NCBI GenBank assembly: GCA_024449915.1
Contig: JAMZAV010002043.1
Span: 186,001 to 250,000, forward strand
DNA from: Sweltsa coloradensis
Lineage: Eukaryota > Arthropoda > Insecta > Plecoptera > Chloroperlidae
Direction: 5' to 3'
Length of the DNA stretch: 64,000 nt
The position numbers were made by a program, and so were the translations under genes. Below the pieces are notes generated by a model, which was not told the origin of the DNA, made no database searches, and saw only the letters and a list, made by a program, of their open reading frames with translations. The number at the start of each line of letters is the position of its first letter. The stretch's first letter is position 1. Below are positions 50,947 to 63,800 of this stretch, piece after piece.

Positions 50947-53900
50947 TTTGATGGCCCCAGGCGAGTGTAGAGACTAGAAAGTTGCAGCAGAGAGGTAAAT
51001 TGACTACCTAATTCCGATTCTTGGCGATCCGTTCAAATCCAAAATACTGCAAAATAATTGGAGTTGTAGGCAGGTAGAGATTGTATTTTCCTGAAGGGAA
51101 TCAAATGGTTTGATGCTTTTGATTGTGTTACGATCCGTTTTGTTGGCACATTGACACACAATTGCCATTTTTGAAAATTAAATTAACAAGCTGCAAAAAA
51201 TAAAGAAGATAAAGAGTAGCCGTGCTATGATCCAAACATCTTTCACACTTGCTCTAGCAGTACGTAGATAAAAAACAGGATCTAGAGTGGATTATTATTA
51301 AGTACAGTGTATGTATATGGTATTTACTCATGCAATTTGCATGGCTGATTAATACCGTAGCTTAGCATAAATAGTTGTGATATTATTAAAGTGCAACATA
51401 ATGTTTTACAGGTACACTTAATTGTTTCAAGTTTGAGAGCAAGTAGTCAATACTTAATCTGGTGTATAATGACATTTCTTTGCCTTTGATTCAATGCCCA
51501 ACAAGTCAGCAAGCAGTAATGGACATCCAACTATCGAGACAGATTGGGAAAACAGTAGTTTCATAGCTGATGGCTCGAGAATAATGGCATCCGAGATTAA
51601 TTTTGTCATAAGTCAGTCTTTTGGTGGCATTAAATGTCCATGAGTCACTAGCAATATTATTATGAACTACTTAACTTAAGTACTAAACAACCCTCAACAT
51701 AAAGGTGTAAGAATAGGCCTGAATAATATTAATAAAAGTTATTACAAAACACCTAGACCAGTGCAATATGTTGAGTATGCATTCATAAACAGTACAATGA
51801 ATACCTAAACAAGATAGTAACAAAACAGTGATAGAGACTTATTTATGTAAATTTTGCATCATTAACAAATAATATGCACCAACTAATAATTTGTTTCGTA
51901 AACGTTTGTGGATAAAAAGCATTTCATATTAGCATGTATTAAGCACATCAACTAGGTAAGTAAAACAAGGACAATCTGAAAATCCTAAAATATTTCATAG
52001 TTAGTAACGTGTTTCGTCTCATTCCATCTACACTTACTCCCCTTTGTACTTGCATCATATTGTACGGTCATAAAACGTGACCGTAAAATTTTACCTTCTT
52101 TCTCAGCCACAGAATTCAAAATACTACATGGCAATCGAACCAAGGTTCCATACAGGAACAAAATTATGGTAACACATCATTCATAATGACTATGCACAGT
52201 AAACAAAACAATTGCACGTCTTGAAAACGATTTCAGTGACGTAACATGAGCATCAGGTTATTCCTAGGTCTTCTTGTCAATGTCAATAGGCTTTACATGC
52301 AAAGCCGTTCGGCAGTGTTTAGGTTTGTAAAACCAAGTAAAACCCATTCAACTCATGCATGGGGAAGATATACTATATTATTACCTTAGAAAATCAGTTA
52401 TAAACTTGAAAACAAAATAAAGTACCATCCTTTAGTTATGTAGTTAAAAGTAAGTAGAGATGGGCAAAGATATAGATTTTATATTGATCAATATTCAACA
52501 TAAGCAAATATTTAGGTTATCAAAATTGATTTTGTAAAATTTATCGATAATTTTGATTAGCAAAAACAATATTTTAAAACAGCCCAATATTCGCAAGCAA
52601 GTGCTTAGACACCGGATAATGCAGCCCCGCAAACACCGCTACAGTGCTACACTAATACCCCCCTCCCCCCCCCCTCTCGTCGTAAATATTTTAACTTTTA
52701 AGTTTACTACTACTATACTATAATAAATAATAATAAAGCAACAATATTGCAATGTTTCCAAAATGATGCAATTATTTCTTTATCAAAATGAACCCAAATT
52801 TCTTGCAATGTTGAGACCTCATCAAATTTGAAATTGAGGAAAAACACAAAAAATTTATACTTTTTATCAAAGTTAACATATTTACAATAATATGTAATCA
52901 TAATCAATATCAATGCCCATTCCTAAGGTAAGTGAAAATTGCATTTTCATATGGCTTTGTATTTTATAACCATTTTACAGTAATGCCTAAATATCTTTTG
53001 GGAGTAATTCAAATTTCAAACTGGAAATGAAGACCTTTTGAGTTTTTCTCAAAGTCAAAAGTAAAAGATAATTTAAACTGTGGGTTTTTAGGATGGGGCT
53101 TATCTTGCAAATTGAATATTATAACTTAATATCAGTCCATTCTGTTTACGGTACGTGAATTTAAAATGTAGCAAAAGCAATTGATTACGTACGCAGTTTG
53201 TGGTAGTAGGCACTACGCATACCAGTACTCAAGTATAGGGAATACATGTACTTGAACTGTACTTTACTAAGTGTATACTCTTTACTGTTAGCACATGGAC
53301 ACATGAACTATAGACATGTGAGCTGTTTGAAGTTTAGAGCTAAGTCCCATTCATACTGCACTGGAGTATGCTGTGGAAACATGTGGGCTATGTGGACATA
53401 ACACAAATATTTTGATTGTTTAAAATTTAAAATATTGAACTGAAGCTGATACACAATGTAATTTTATGTCGACAATCAGGATTTCAAAACAAAATTGACA
53501 CTTGGAAGGTCATGGTTATTATAACAAAACAAAACATATCTGCATAAAAGTAGTACACTAATACCAAATTCATTTCAATGGTTTATCTATGGCAATCTCT
53601 TTAAAGTATGCCCACATTTTAGCATGTTTCAACACTTGATACATAGCCTACATCACATATACAAACCTGAACACCTGTTGCACCTTTCAGTAAGTATAGT
53701 ATCAAGCATACTATTTATTCTACAGTATTATTGCAATTTTCACGTACCCAAAAAACAAAAATATTAATACTACCCCTACTATCAAAACAGAATCCAGGAT
53801 TGGGCACTGTAACTTTTTGTCTTTACAACTGTTGTTTGATAATTTTCTTCGTTTTCTCGATGTAGTATTAACATGGAATTCAATTTAAAAAAGAACATTT

Positions 53901-54752
53901 GATAAATTAAATAATATTTTACAAATTAATTTTCAATGGACACAAACAAGAAACAACAGTTTGAATTACTACATAAATATAACAGTAGGCCTATAAAGAT
54001 GTTCACAAACAATAATTAGGCCTAGTATTTATTAGTTTGAATAGTAAACATATATTTAACTTTAAATCAGTATTCAGTACCATATTGTTAAATGCCAATA
54101 CAAAGAAATAACAAAATCTTTTTGACTACAATACTACTATATAATTTATAAATATACCAATCAAAAACCAACAATTAAATATTATTAACAAAATGTAGGC
54201 CCGATTTGATCACAGAACCTCATGCTACGCTTCACTGGGATTGTGGGCAAGTTCCTCTTGTGCTCCTTCCTCCAACTGGCTTTAAATAGTTATGGCTGCT
54301 GTGACACTAAGAAAACTAATCACTATAAAGATAAACTTCAAAATATATTAACTATCTACTATTTTAATAAGTTGATACGACATAAAAAATTACTGCAAAA
54401 TTTGCATAGATGATCTATACCGGTATGTCATTCATTGTATTAAAAATCGTTTTGTTGGAACAAGTACCTTATGATCTTCATTGTTGCATTAATCTTACAT
54501 TTCATTTTTCGTTATAGAGTTCAATTCAAATATGTACAAAAATATACAACCCCTAATTGCATAGTTCCCTATTGTTGTTTAAGTAATTTTACAGCGCTCT
54601 ACATTGACAAAACCCTGAAGCTGCTCTAGATAGGGGATTGACATTACACACACAATCTACAAAAACATTATTTGCAAAAATATGCATGGTATAAACATCG
54701 TCGTTGGCTCGTATAGCTAGTATGTAGTTTCCCATCTACCTTGGACAGTCTT
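50947..54752 (-). other. AT-rich DNA downstream of the AFF-like gene; probable 3'UTR near 54 kb
   Basis: Immediately downstream of the stop at 54753 (minus strand) the sequence is unique-looking and AT-rich. AATAAA on the minus strand appears as TTTATT at about 54027 and 53713, possible polyadenylation signals. I cannot choose between them. No other gene or TIR element was seen. An ATCGAT/TTGATCAATA-rich patch at 52480-52570 may be a decayed hAT end (GAGATGGGCAAAGATA near 52458). Confidence 0.4.
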
Positions 54753-54889
54753 CTATTGGTGCAGTGGCCCCAGCATCTGGCACATTTCTTTCAGCTTCTG
54801 AATGCCTGTCTTCATGTAGCGTACAAGGTCACTCAGTGAACTGTGAAGCGTTAACGGTCCACAGTAACGGTCCAGACCAACGAAGAATT
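54753..54889 (-). CDS. AFF4: AFF-like gene, last coding exon
   Basis: Begins after the acceptor GTTGTAG and encodes the second half of a Glu codon, then [20 protein letters not shown] and an amphipathic helix ending [12 protein letters not shown], with stop TAG at 54753-54755. The block GPLTLHSS followed by LV-Y is the best conserved part of the AFF C-terminus. Entry phase 1 matches the donor at 56873. The stop position gives a C-terminus of normal family length. Confidence 0.93.
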
Positions 54890-57800
54890 CTACAACATAA
54901 CATTAGCTATTAGCAAATTTACTATTTAGCTGTTTTCAAGCAAAATATAAATTTGCAAGATTGCAAGCCAACTAGTACCACGATCGATCGGTTGAATAGA
55001 AATCTAGTGAATGCCACTTCAGTCTGTGGGTGTACCAACAACCAAAGACGGATCTAGAACATAATCATGGGGGGTGGGGCGATCACCCTCCCGCCCCTTT
55101 TATCCGCCACTGCCAACGACTAAGAATGGCATCCGAGTGCTAAACTTTGTTGAGTAGGAGCCGACTTCTCAAGCAGAAATAAGACAAGATACAAGGGCTC
55201 GTCTTTTGGTAAATGTTGTAAACACCTCTCTCCTTGCAGATTTTGTGGCAGTGGTGCTTACAATAGTCAATAGCACATCAGACGTGCCAACCAAATCCTA
55301 AATTGAAATTTACGAACAAAGACGCAAGAAGACGATACAAATGGAGAGAAATACTGACGGCAGCTGGAACATGACCGATGCATTTCCATACAACATAGAC
55401 TTGGGATGGAATATACCCTTGAAAATAGTCAAATTCAAAAGTAGTGTCATCCATAATAATAATGCTTATTGCTAGGGACACTAAATTATGGTAAATAAAA
55501 CCGCCACAAAGCGGTACAAAAATTATTAAAAAGCGGTGCAAAAAGTCGGTGTTAAAATCAAAACTCGACAAAAAGCGGTAAATAAAAGCGGTGAATAAAT
55601 TTGTTAATTTGCATGTGACTGTGTATCATTCATGCATATTGTATTGTTATTTATATATAACAAGAAATGTAATGGAAGACACTAATCTGGACCTAGGCCT
55701 ATGCCAAAATAACTAGGGGCTAGGCCTAGGCCTAAAGAACTGCTTAACTTGGCCTAGACTACTGTTCCCACTGAAAAAATGTAAGACTATAGCCTGATAT
55801 CGTGGTAGGGGCCTAGGAAATGAACTACTACATACCAACGAATGTCATACAAAAATGACGTGTACATAGGCCTAGGCACCTCTATTATCTGTGGCCTAGG
55901 CTACTGGCTTGAGATGTGTAGGTTGGGGTCAAGGCCAAGGTTCTATAATTATCTCAGCGTTAAATTTCTTCTGTGGATGGATGGATGGATGGATTCTGTG
56001 GAACTCAACTAGGCCTAGATTCAACCGTAGAATCATAAAGGTCCAATGCTGTGTTGTTTCCTGAAGATGGCCTAGGCCTAGGCCCTAAACCTGCCCCATA
56101 CTAGTAGGCCTAGCCTAGGCCTAGGGTCCAGTCGCATTTGAATTGCTTAGGGCTATGTTTAGGGCATTTATTCTCAAAACTTTGACAAATCAACGATTTT
56201 CTTACGGTTAACTTAACGAAAAACAGCTTTAACTCAAGTGCCTCAGACATCGCGAATTTGAGGTTAGGTAGGCCCAGGCAGCCTGTCAACTCTTTTGTTG
56301 TGCTGGAAACACATCTTATGCAAGAAACAATGTGTTGGTCTATTGAAATCAAACAAATAACATGTCTTTATCTTTATTTGCAAGCGCGCGAGATAAAACA
56401 TAGATTATTTTCGTCATTTTATCAACAGTTTGAGATCACAGGATGACAGCTGCAATTTAGGCCACAAAGCATCACAATCTGCTGGTATGGTCGACTATCG
56501 ACCGAAAAATCGATAAGTCGAACTTTTGGCGAAATAATCGATTTCACAGTCAGCCATCTTGAATATGATCGAAACTCGAAATCTAGCGGGATTTTCAAAT
56601 AATTCTGCACTTTTTGTGATTTGAACACTAAAAATCGGAAAAACATCGCAAAAAGTTGTGAAATCGCGGAAAAATTCGTGAATAAGTAACAAAATGAATG
56701 AAATCGCATAAAACCTAAAAAACGCCGAAAATCGCGAAAACTCGCGGACGCCATTTGAATGCCAAGGTCACCAAAGGTCGACATCTGTTGTCAAATTTCA
56801 TTTATCAACCAAATTGCGAAAATTCGCGAATAAAGTGCTCGCGAAAATCAAGGGTCCCTACTTATTGCTTACCTCTGTATTTCCCCTTGAAGACGAGCGA
56901 GTCTGCCTGCTCCCAGAGGTCATGACTCGATATGAGGTAACCGCAGTACTGAGTGTGCTTCGTAAGGGCAGAGTGCACGGGCAGGGGGACTGCAATGGAG
57001 GGTCCCATGGGGGCGGCAGGGGGGTTCTGAGGGCCAGTCACCCCTCCTCTCAGTTCACCGCTGCTGTAGCCAGACGACTGGGAACCCACCGAGCCCACCG
57101 AGCCAGCGGGGGAGGGGGTCGGAGAGAGTGGGGAGGGGGTGCCGTGACCCCCCACCACCTGACCAGCACATCCCTCGCCGTGCTGCACTGGAGTGGGCTG
57201 ACCCACCTGAACAAAGGAGCAATTGTCAGTTAGAATTTGGAAAAAATAAATTATAGTAGGGATGCACACGATAATCGATAATCAATACTGGATATAATTT
57301 CGATAATCGATAACCAAAATTCATTATTGATAATCAAAATATCAAATAATTGGTCAATAGTGGCAGGAACCAAAACTCTTATCAGTCGATAACGGAAGTC
57401 AAACACACAACATCGAAGATAGCGAGGCAGCAAACGGAACACCGTTGTATTGTTTTCACTTACACTTGAGGCTGGTCGGAACAGGCTTTGTTGATGATAT
57501 TGATATATTTTGATAATCGATAATGAAAAAAGTATCGATGTGCATCGCTAAATTATAGGGCTAAACGCAAAATAAATCAAACCATAACTTCTATAGAAAC
57601 TGAGTATTTTTTTACTACAACCCACAAGATTAAATTAAATAGATGTTAGAAGCTAGATATTTATATAAGTTGTAGAGCTGGAAGTGTTAAGCCGTTTTGA
57701 GGTTTTATTAAGGACTTTGAAGAGAAGGTTTAATTCATGTGTTCAATTTTTCATTACGCATTACATCATAATTTTTTCATAAGTAGTTATGTATGGTCTA

Positions 57801-60800
57801 CATCTATGAAATTACGACCAAGTAAAGTAACCCAAGTATATAGGATTAGATAAATTGAAATTATAATTGAAATTGTAGTTCTGGATGTAAATTGGTGCTA
57901 AGGTTATTACTTGGGCTGTTGTAATGCATATATGAATACCAGCAACCAGCAAGGCACAATATAATAATAAACTAACAGCAGCTCCTATCCAACAGTCGAT
58001 GTTATCTTACCTTACTACTACCACTAGTGTAGTCCACTATCAGTTTCTGTGTCTCTTTGGCTTCATGTTTTTTCATCTTGTAAAGTTTCAGGTGGAGGAG
58101 GGCCTGACAGCGTAAACTGTTGGCAAAAGAACACATAACATGAACAAACTTGATTTGCCAAAGTACTATTCTATATTATATACACCCTTGAACAGACGAA
58201 AATCAAGGGCTGGGTGAAGTAAATACTAGATAACAACTAGAGACCCCTTAATTTACTTATGTTCGATATTGTAAATAGCAAAATGCTAGGTGGAATACGT
58301 ATTTATTTACTCGATTATAGGCCGCCCTCGAGTAATTGCTGGACCCTTACTTTGACCACCCAGAGTTCAAAGAGCTGGCTATAAATACTATTGATAAATG
58401 GCTTCACATATTGGCCGCACCCCACTTTTTGAACTTGACCATTTCAAATATACCCGAGGCATGTACTAGCATAAATACAGTACATTTTATATCTTGGCTA
58501 CAATTACTACTGTTCAGTACTAGTTCTGCTCATATTATGCCATGAACACCGTCGCAGTCCGCAAAATTAAAATTGTGAAGTGTAAACATATATTGGTGTC
58601 TCAAAACAATCCCCACAAAGTTTCAGAACCCACTAACACATCAACTACCACATTTTCATGATCACAGGCCGCTTTGAGTAATGGCGGGCTCTACTGAAAA
58701 ATGCCTGGATAGTGGATATTGAAATGACTATTGAAAAATATAGTACCTGCAGCCTATATTAAGATTTATTTGGTACTAAGCTATTCTTACATTTATGAGG
58801 TATGCCTTAGTGAGTAAATAATCTGTACAGAAGAAATCTACATTTACCAACGTATCTTACCTTAGAACTGTCAATTTGCTGTCAATAATCCCATGTGGTG
58901 AATTGCTATGTTGAGTTGGGAACTTTGACGGGATGAATCTGTGAATAAGATTCAAATTTAGTTGTACATAAATACCATGCCATTCATGACAAGCTGTTAA
59001 GACTTTGTCTTGGTCTACAGGCTACAGCTAAATCACAGTTACATCAGGAAAGAATTGAGGGGCACAGTGTTGGGTAGGAACTTTTAAAAAAGAACGCGTT
59101 CCTAGGAACGCGTTCCTTTTTCGGGAACTTTGTAAGGAACGCGTTCCATTTTTAGTTAGAGGAACTTTCAACACAAAAGTTACAAATGTTGGGTAACTTT
59201 TAGTAAAGTTTTAGAAGTTCCTTACACTCTTAGAGATGACAAAACCCACCATGCCTCTACATCTGAAAACGGATTTAGCTGATACGGATATGAAAATTGG
59301 TTGATAAAAAACAGTAGCATACTATCATTTTTAGAAGGCATAACCTCGATTAATGAACTTGTCATATTTTCTAGCGACGAAACGGCTAAAAAATCGCGAC
59401 CTAAATTCTATGTACCATAATTTATCTGATAAAGGAACTTTTTATCAGGAACTTTTATTATTTCAGGAACTCAAAAGTTCCTTTTCGTGTAAAGGAACTG
59501 TAACTTTTAAAAGTTCCCTTTGAAGGCCAAGTAACTTAACTTTTAAAAGTTCCTTTTTTTCGGGAACTTACCCAATAATCCTGTCAAATAAGAATTTTTG
59601 GAGGAAAAAATTGCGATGTCGCTGAATTTTTGCAGGGACCTTCCTTGAATGATACTTATCAACATACTAAAACTCCCCTACAATCGGACTGGAGCTTCGG
59701 CCGCCATATTGGAAAATGGCGGCCAAAAAGTGTTTGTTATCGAATATCTCCAAATTGGTGTGAGATAGACAAAATATCTCAATGGCAAAAATATTCCCCA
59801 TTTAATTCCCTACAAAACAGGTGTCTTCTATAGTTTTGGTAGAGGCAAAGGTTACGTCACAAAATCGTGGTTTACACGTTGCTTTTGGAGTAACAGCCAA
59901 TTTCCAAATTTTCACGCCCAGCATCAAACAATGCCCGGTAAATCCGTAAGAAATCGATTTAAATACAAAAGGACTTTTGTACGGGGTTCATGAAAGCTTC
60001 CATTAGTATTTTTAAAAATCAGTTCTGCGAAATCGGATTTTGCATTTACCCGGAATTTGGGTTTTTCCATTGTTGGCATTATCTAAAAATGCCTTATTTA
60101 CTGTCCATTATTAAGCACTAAATAGCATTGGAAGAAAAATTCTTTCTACACACATTGAAATGACTTAAATAATGATCCGATTACAACCAAAATTTAAATC
60201 CAATATGGCTGCTAATTCCTAATATTCACAATATGAATACTGTTTTCGTGCTGTTTATACGCTCTTTTTGTTACATAATTCACTTTGATGTTGTGGATAT
60301 AAGGAATAAGCAGCCATATTGGATTTAAACTTTGGTTGTAATCGGATCATTATTTGAGTCATTTCAATGTGCGTAGGAAGAATTTTTCCTCCAATGCTAT
60401 TTAGTGATTAATAATGGACAGTCAAAAAGGGTATTTTTTAGATAATGCCAACAATGGAAAAACCCAAATTCCGGGTAAATGCAAAATCCGATTTCGCAGA
60501 ACTGATTTTTAAAAATACTAATGGAAGCTTTCATGAACCCCGTACAAAAGTCCTTTTGTATTTAAATCGATTTCTAACGGATTTACCGGGCATTGTTTGA
60601 TGCTGGGCGTGAAAATTTGAAATTAGCTGGTACTCCAATAAGCAACATATAAACCACGATTTTGTGACGTAACCTTTGCCCCTACCAAAACTATAGAAGA
60701 CACCTGTTTTGTAGGGAATTAAATAAGAAATATTTTTGCCATTGAGATATTTTGTCTATCTCAAACCAATTTGGAGATATTCGATAACAAACACCGTTTG

Positions 60801-63800
60801 GCTGCCATTTTCCAATATGGCGGCCGAAGCTCCAGTCTGATTGTAGGGGAGTTTTAGTATGTTTATTACTATTATATAAGGAAGTCTCTGCAAAAATTCA
60901 GCGACATCGCAATTTTTTCCTCCAAACGTCAATATACGATCTTATTTGACAGGATTACAACACTGGAGGGGCATATCCAAATCAGATTTCGTACCCATAT
61001 AGCAACTTTCAAGTGTTCACGCACCGAAATAACCTGCACAATTTCACATACACGCAGAAGATGTTAGTAATGTAAACCAGGTCTAAGCATCTCATATATT
61101 TCATTTTCACAAATTTGGAATTCCTTCACAGTTACAGCTAGATGTTGGTGATACTAGTCTCAATTACAAAGTTTATTTGAGTTTGCTACAAAACAGGATT
61201 ATAAGTGCATTACGTACTTTTATTGACATGGTGAAAAAAGATGTGGACAGTCAATAATGTTGACTGGACAATGAATGTCACTTTTATTTAGCTGATTGAA
61301 GCACATAAATTCAAAGTAAACTTGTATTTAGTCTACCCACCAAGAACCGAATTAAAAGCAGTACTGATCCAACCTCATCAATGCCGACGAGCAAATCATG
61401 GTCAAACAGCAATCAGTATTTGAAATAAGGACTCGTTAGCAGAACATGATTCATCTGGTCAAGACATGTGGGAGGAGTTTAACGTTAGTGAGTGACGCTA
61501 GGACTTACTTGATGAGTGTGAGTGTGTCCTTGTACATGGTGAATGGAGTCTTCTCCGCTGAACTCTCGTGTTCAATGGCGTTGCCGGTTAGAAGAAAGTA
61601 CATGACTGCCTCCAGGTAGAGCATGGCTTGAGCCGTGGTGTTGGTCTCGGCGTCCGCGACGTGTTTCAACCGCTTTGCGGCCAGGATTGGTTTTGGTAAG
61701 TCATTATAATTAGGAGAGATAGAACATGGCTTGAGTCGTGTAATATTGGTCTCGGCGTCCGTGACTTATTTCAACCGCTTTGCCTCGGCCAGATATGGTG
61801 TTGGGCTCTGAAACAATCATAATAATTAGACGAGCTAGAGCATGGCTTGAGCCAAGGACTTACCACCTTCGCTGAAAATATTTAAAACTTACAGAAATTA
61901 CAAAATACAAATCGAATGATAATTATTATTATGGACTGTATTAAATACAACTATGGGAAAGATTCCTGACCAATTATAGATCTACCAAGACCACTGTGGC
62001 CCGCGCCATTATGTACGCGAGCCTCCGGGCTAAGTTCATTCTCGGTTTTAGGGGAGCTCCGTAGATACGGGCGCCATACGGCTCAGTTCTAGCCGGCTGC
62101 CGTGAGGAACCCATCTCCTTACGGCATATGGCGGGACGTTCTCCGCCGATCGCTCGCGGTACGCGCTCATTGCCTGCATTCAAGACAACTTGGACTCGTC
62201 CGTTTTGGCCAGGGCTTTTGTGGTGTTGGTAGATCTATAAGAAGGCACTTCCCGCTGCTCGTTAGCCCTATCTTGCCCATGTTATTTGTCTTAAAACATA
62301 CTCTCGCAAAAAGAATCTGACTGATGAACGATTAAAGAGAGTGCGTCTAAAAAATACACCAAAACATACGCAAAGTATTGTCAAAACTGCTATTTTGTCA
62401 AAATCCGCATAAAAACACATTAAAATGTAGGTACTGAAAATTGAATAGCATTTTAGCATAGATGTGGCATTCCTTTACAATCCAGTCTTTACTTGAGTCT
62501 TCTGGCTCTATTAGTTTGGCAGTCAGACCGTTTTCCGTGTGCAATGTTTGGTGCCCAATTTTACCCAGGATTTACCATCTAAAATCGAGAAATTTTGTTA
62601 AAGTTCGGTTGAAGGTATATAAAATACGTCAAAGACTCAAGGTGCGTTTACTGTTCGACGTTGCTCGCGAAGCGAAGGCGCGTTGACCAATCAGCGTGCT
62701 TTTTCAATCGAACGCGCGAAAGCGCGAGGCCTCGCAAGAAACATAAACTAAGTTCATCTTTTTTGCCTTTGCGACAAGGAAATAAATTGTTTTGCCCATG
62801 CCCCAACTCCACATTATATTTATATACCTGACCATAATATTCGTAATGACGATTAACCATGTTTTTCTTTTAAAAAGGCGTCCTAAAATTAAGCTGTGAA
62901 TATAACAAGTGTTGCTGACTCGTGGCAAACTTGTCTTTGACTTTGCCAACTTTGCCCCTTCGCTTCGCGCGCAACGCCGAACAGTAAACGCACCTTTAAG
63001 TGTAAAGGATTTGCTTGGTTTTATATTCCTAGTGAATTATATAACTAGGGGTGTGCGAGTACCCGAAATTTTGTACCCAAAATTTTAAGTCAAGTCGAGT
63101 ATTTGCTACTCGAAAAATATGATTTTGGTCGAGGTGCTGGGTAGCCTACAGCAAATTCGTCCCGATTAGTACAAATGGCGGAGGTGGGGGGTCGCCCGTG
63201 TGTGTGAAAACGTAAATATCGCTATGCATTTCTGGTGCTACCTTACCTTGGTCCCAATCTTGTCTAGCCTTAGTTGACCCAGCCTTTCGACACAAATGTT
63301 TATATTTTTTAAAAGTTTTGATCTTTGTTTAGCACAACTAATAAAGTTTCACTACATCTATTATCAACATTTTCATATCAATTATTGAATTATATGTTAT
63401 TACGATACCCTAGAGCCCTAGACATAATAACATTTTGTACTTGATCATTAAAATAATCTAGAGAATGATTACTTTTTTAAATCAATTAGATGTTACTCGT
63501 CTTCAGTTTTGGATGCATGCAGACTAACAACAATAAATAAAATTAATATTGGTCATACCTATAGTAAGTACTGTCAAGGAGTAATAGTGAAACAAAATGA
63601 CGTATTCAGACTCAAATTGGACTCGATACCAGAGTTATTTTTAGTACTCTGACTCGGATTCAGCTCGAACTCATAAATCAGGACTCGCACATCCCTAGAT
63701 AATAGATATAACATAATGGCTATAAACAAAGTACCCTATTATAAAGGAAGTACAAAAGTATTATGAATGATTGGAATTGATATATAAAAGATTAAAAAGA

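Noticed and set aside
54222..54413. 63-codon plus frame beginning with a signal-peptide-like hydrophobic stretch
   Set aside because: Lies in the likely 3'UTR of the AFF-like gene on the opposite strand, with no homology recognised and an AT-driven Lys/Asn-rich end.
56422..56784. 120-codon minus frame rich in F and R
   Set aside because: Sits in an intron across an ATCGCGAAAA-rich degenerate repeat; no splice-site or family support.
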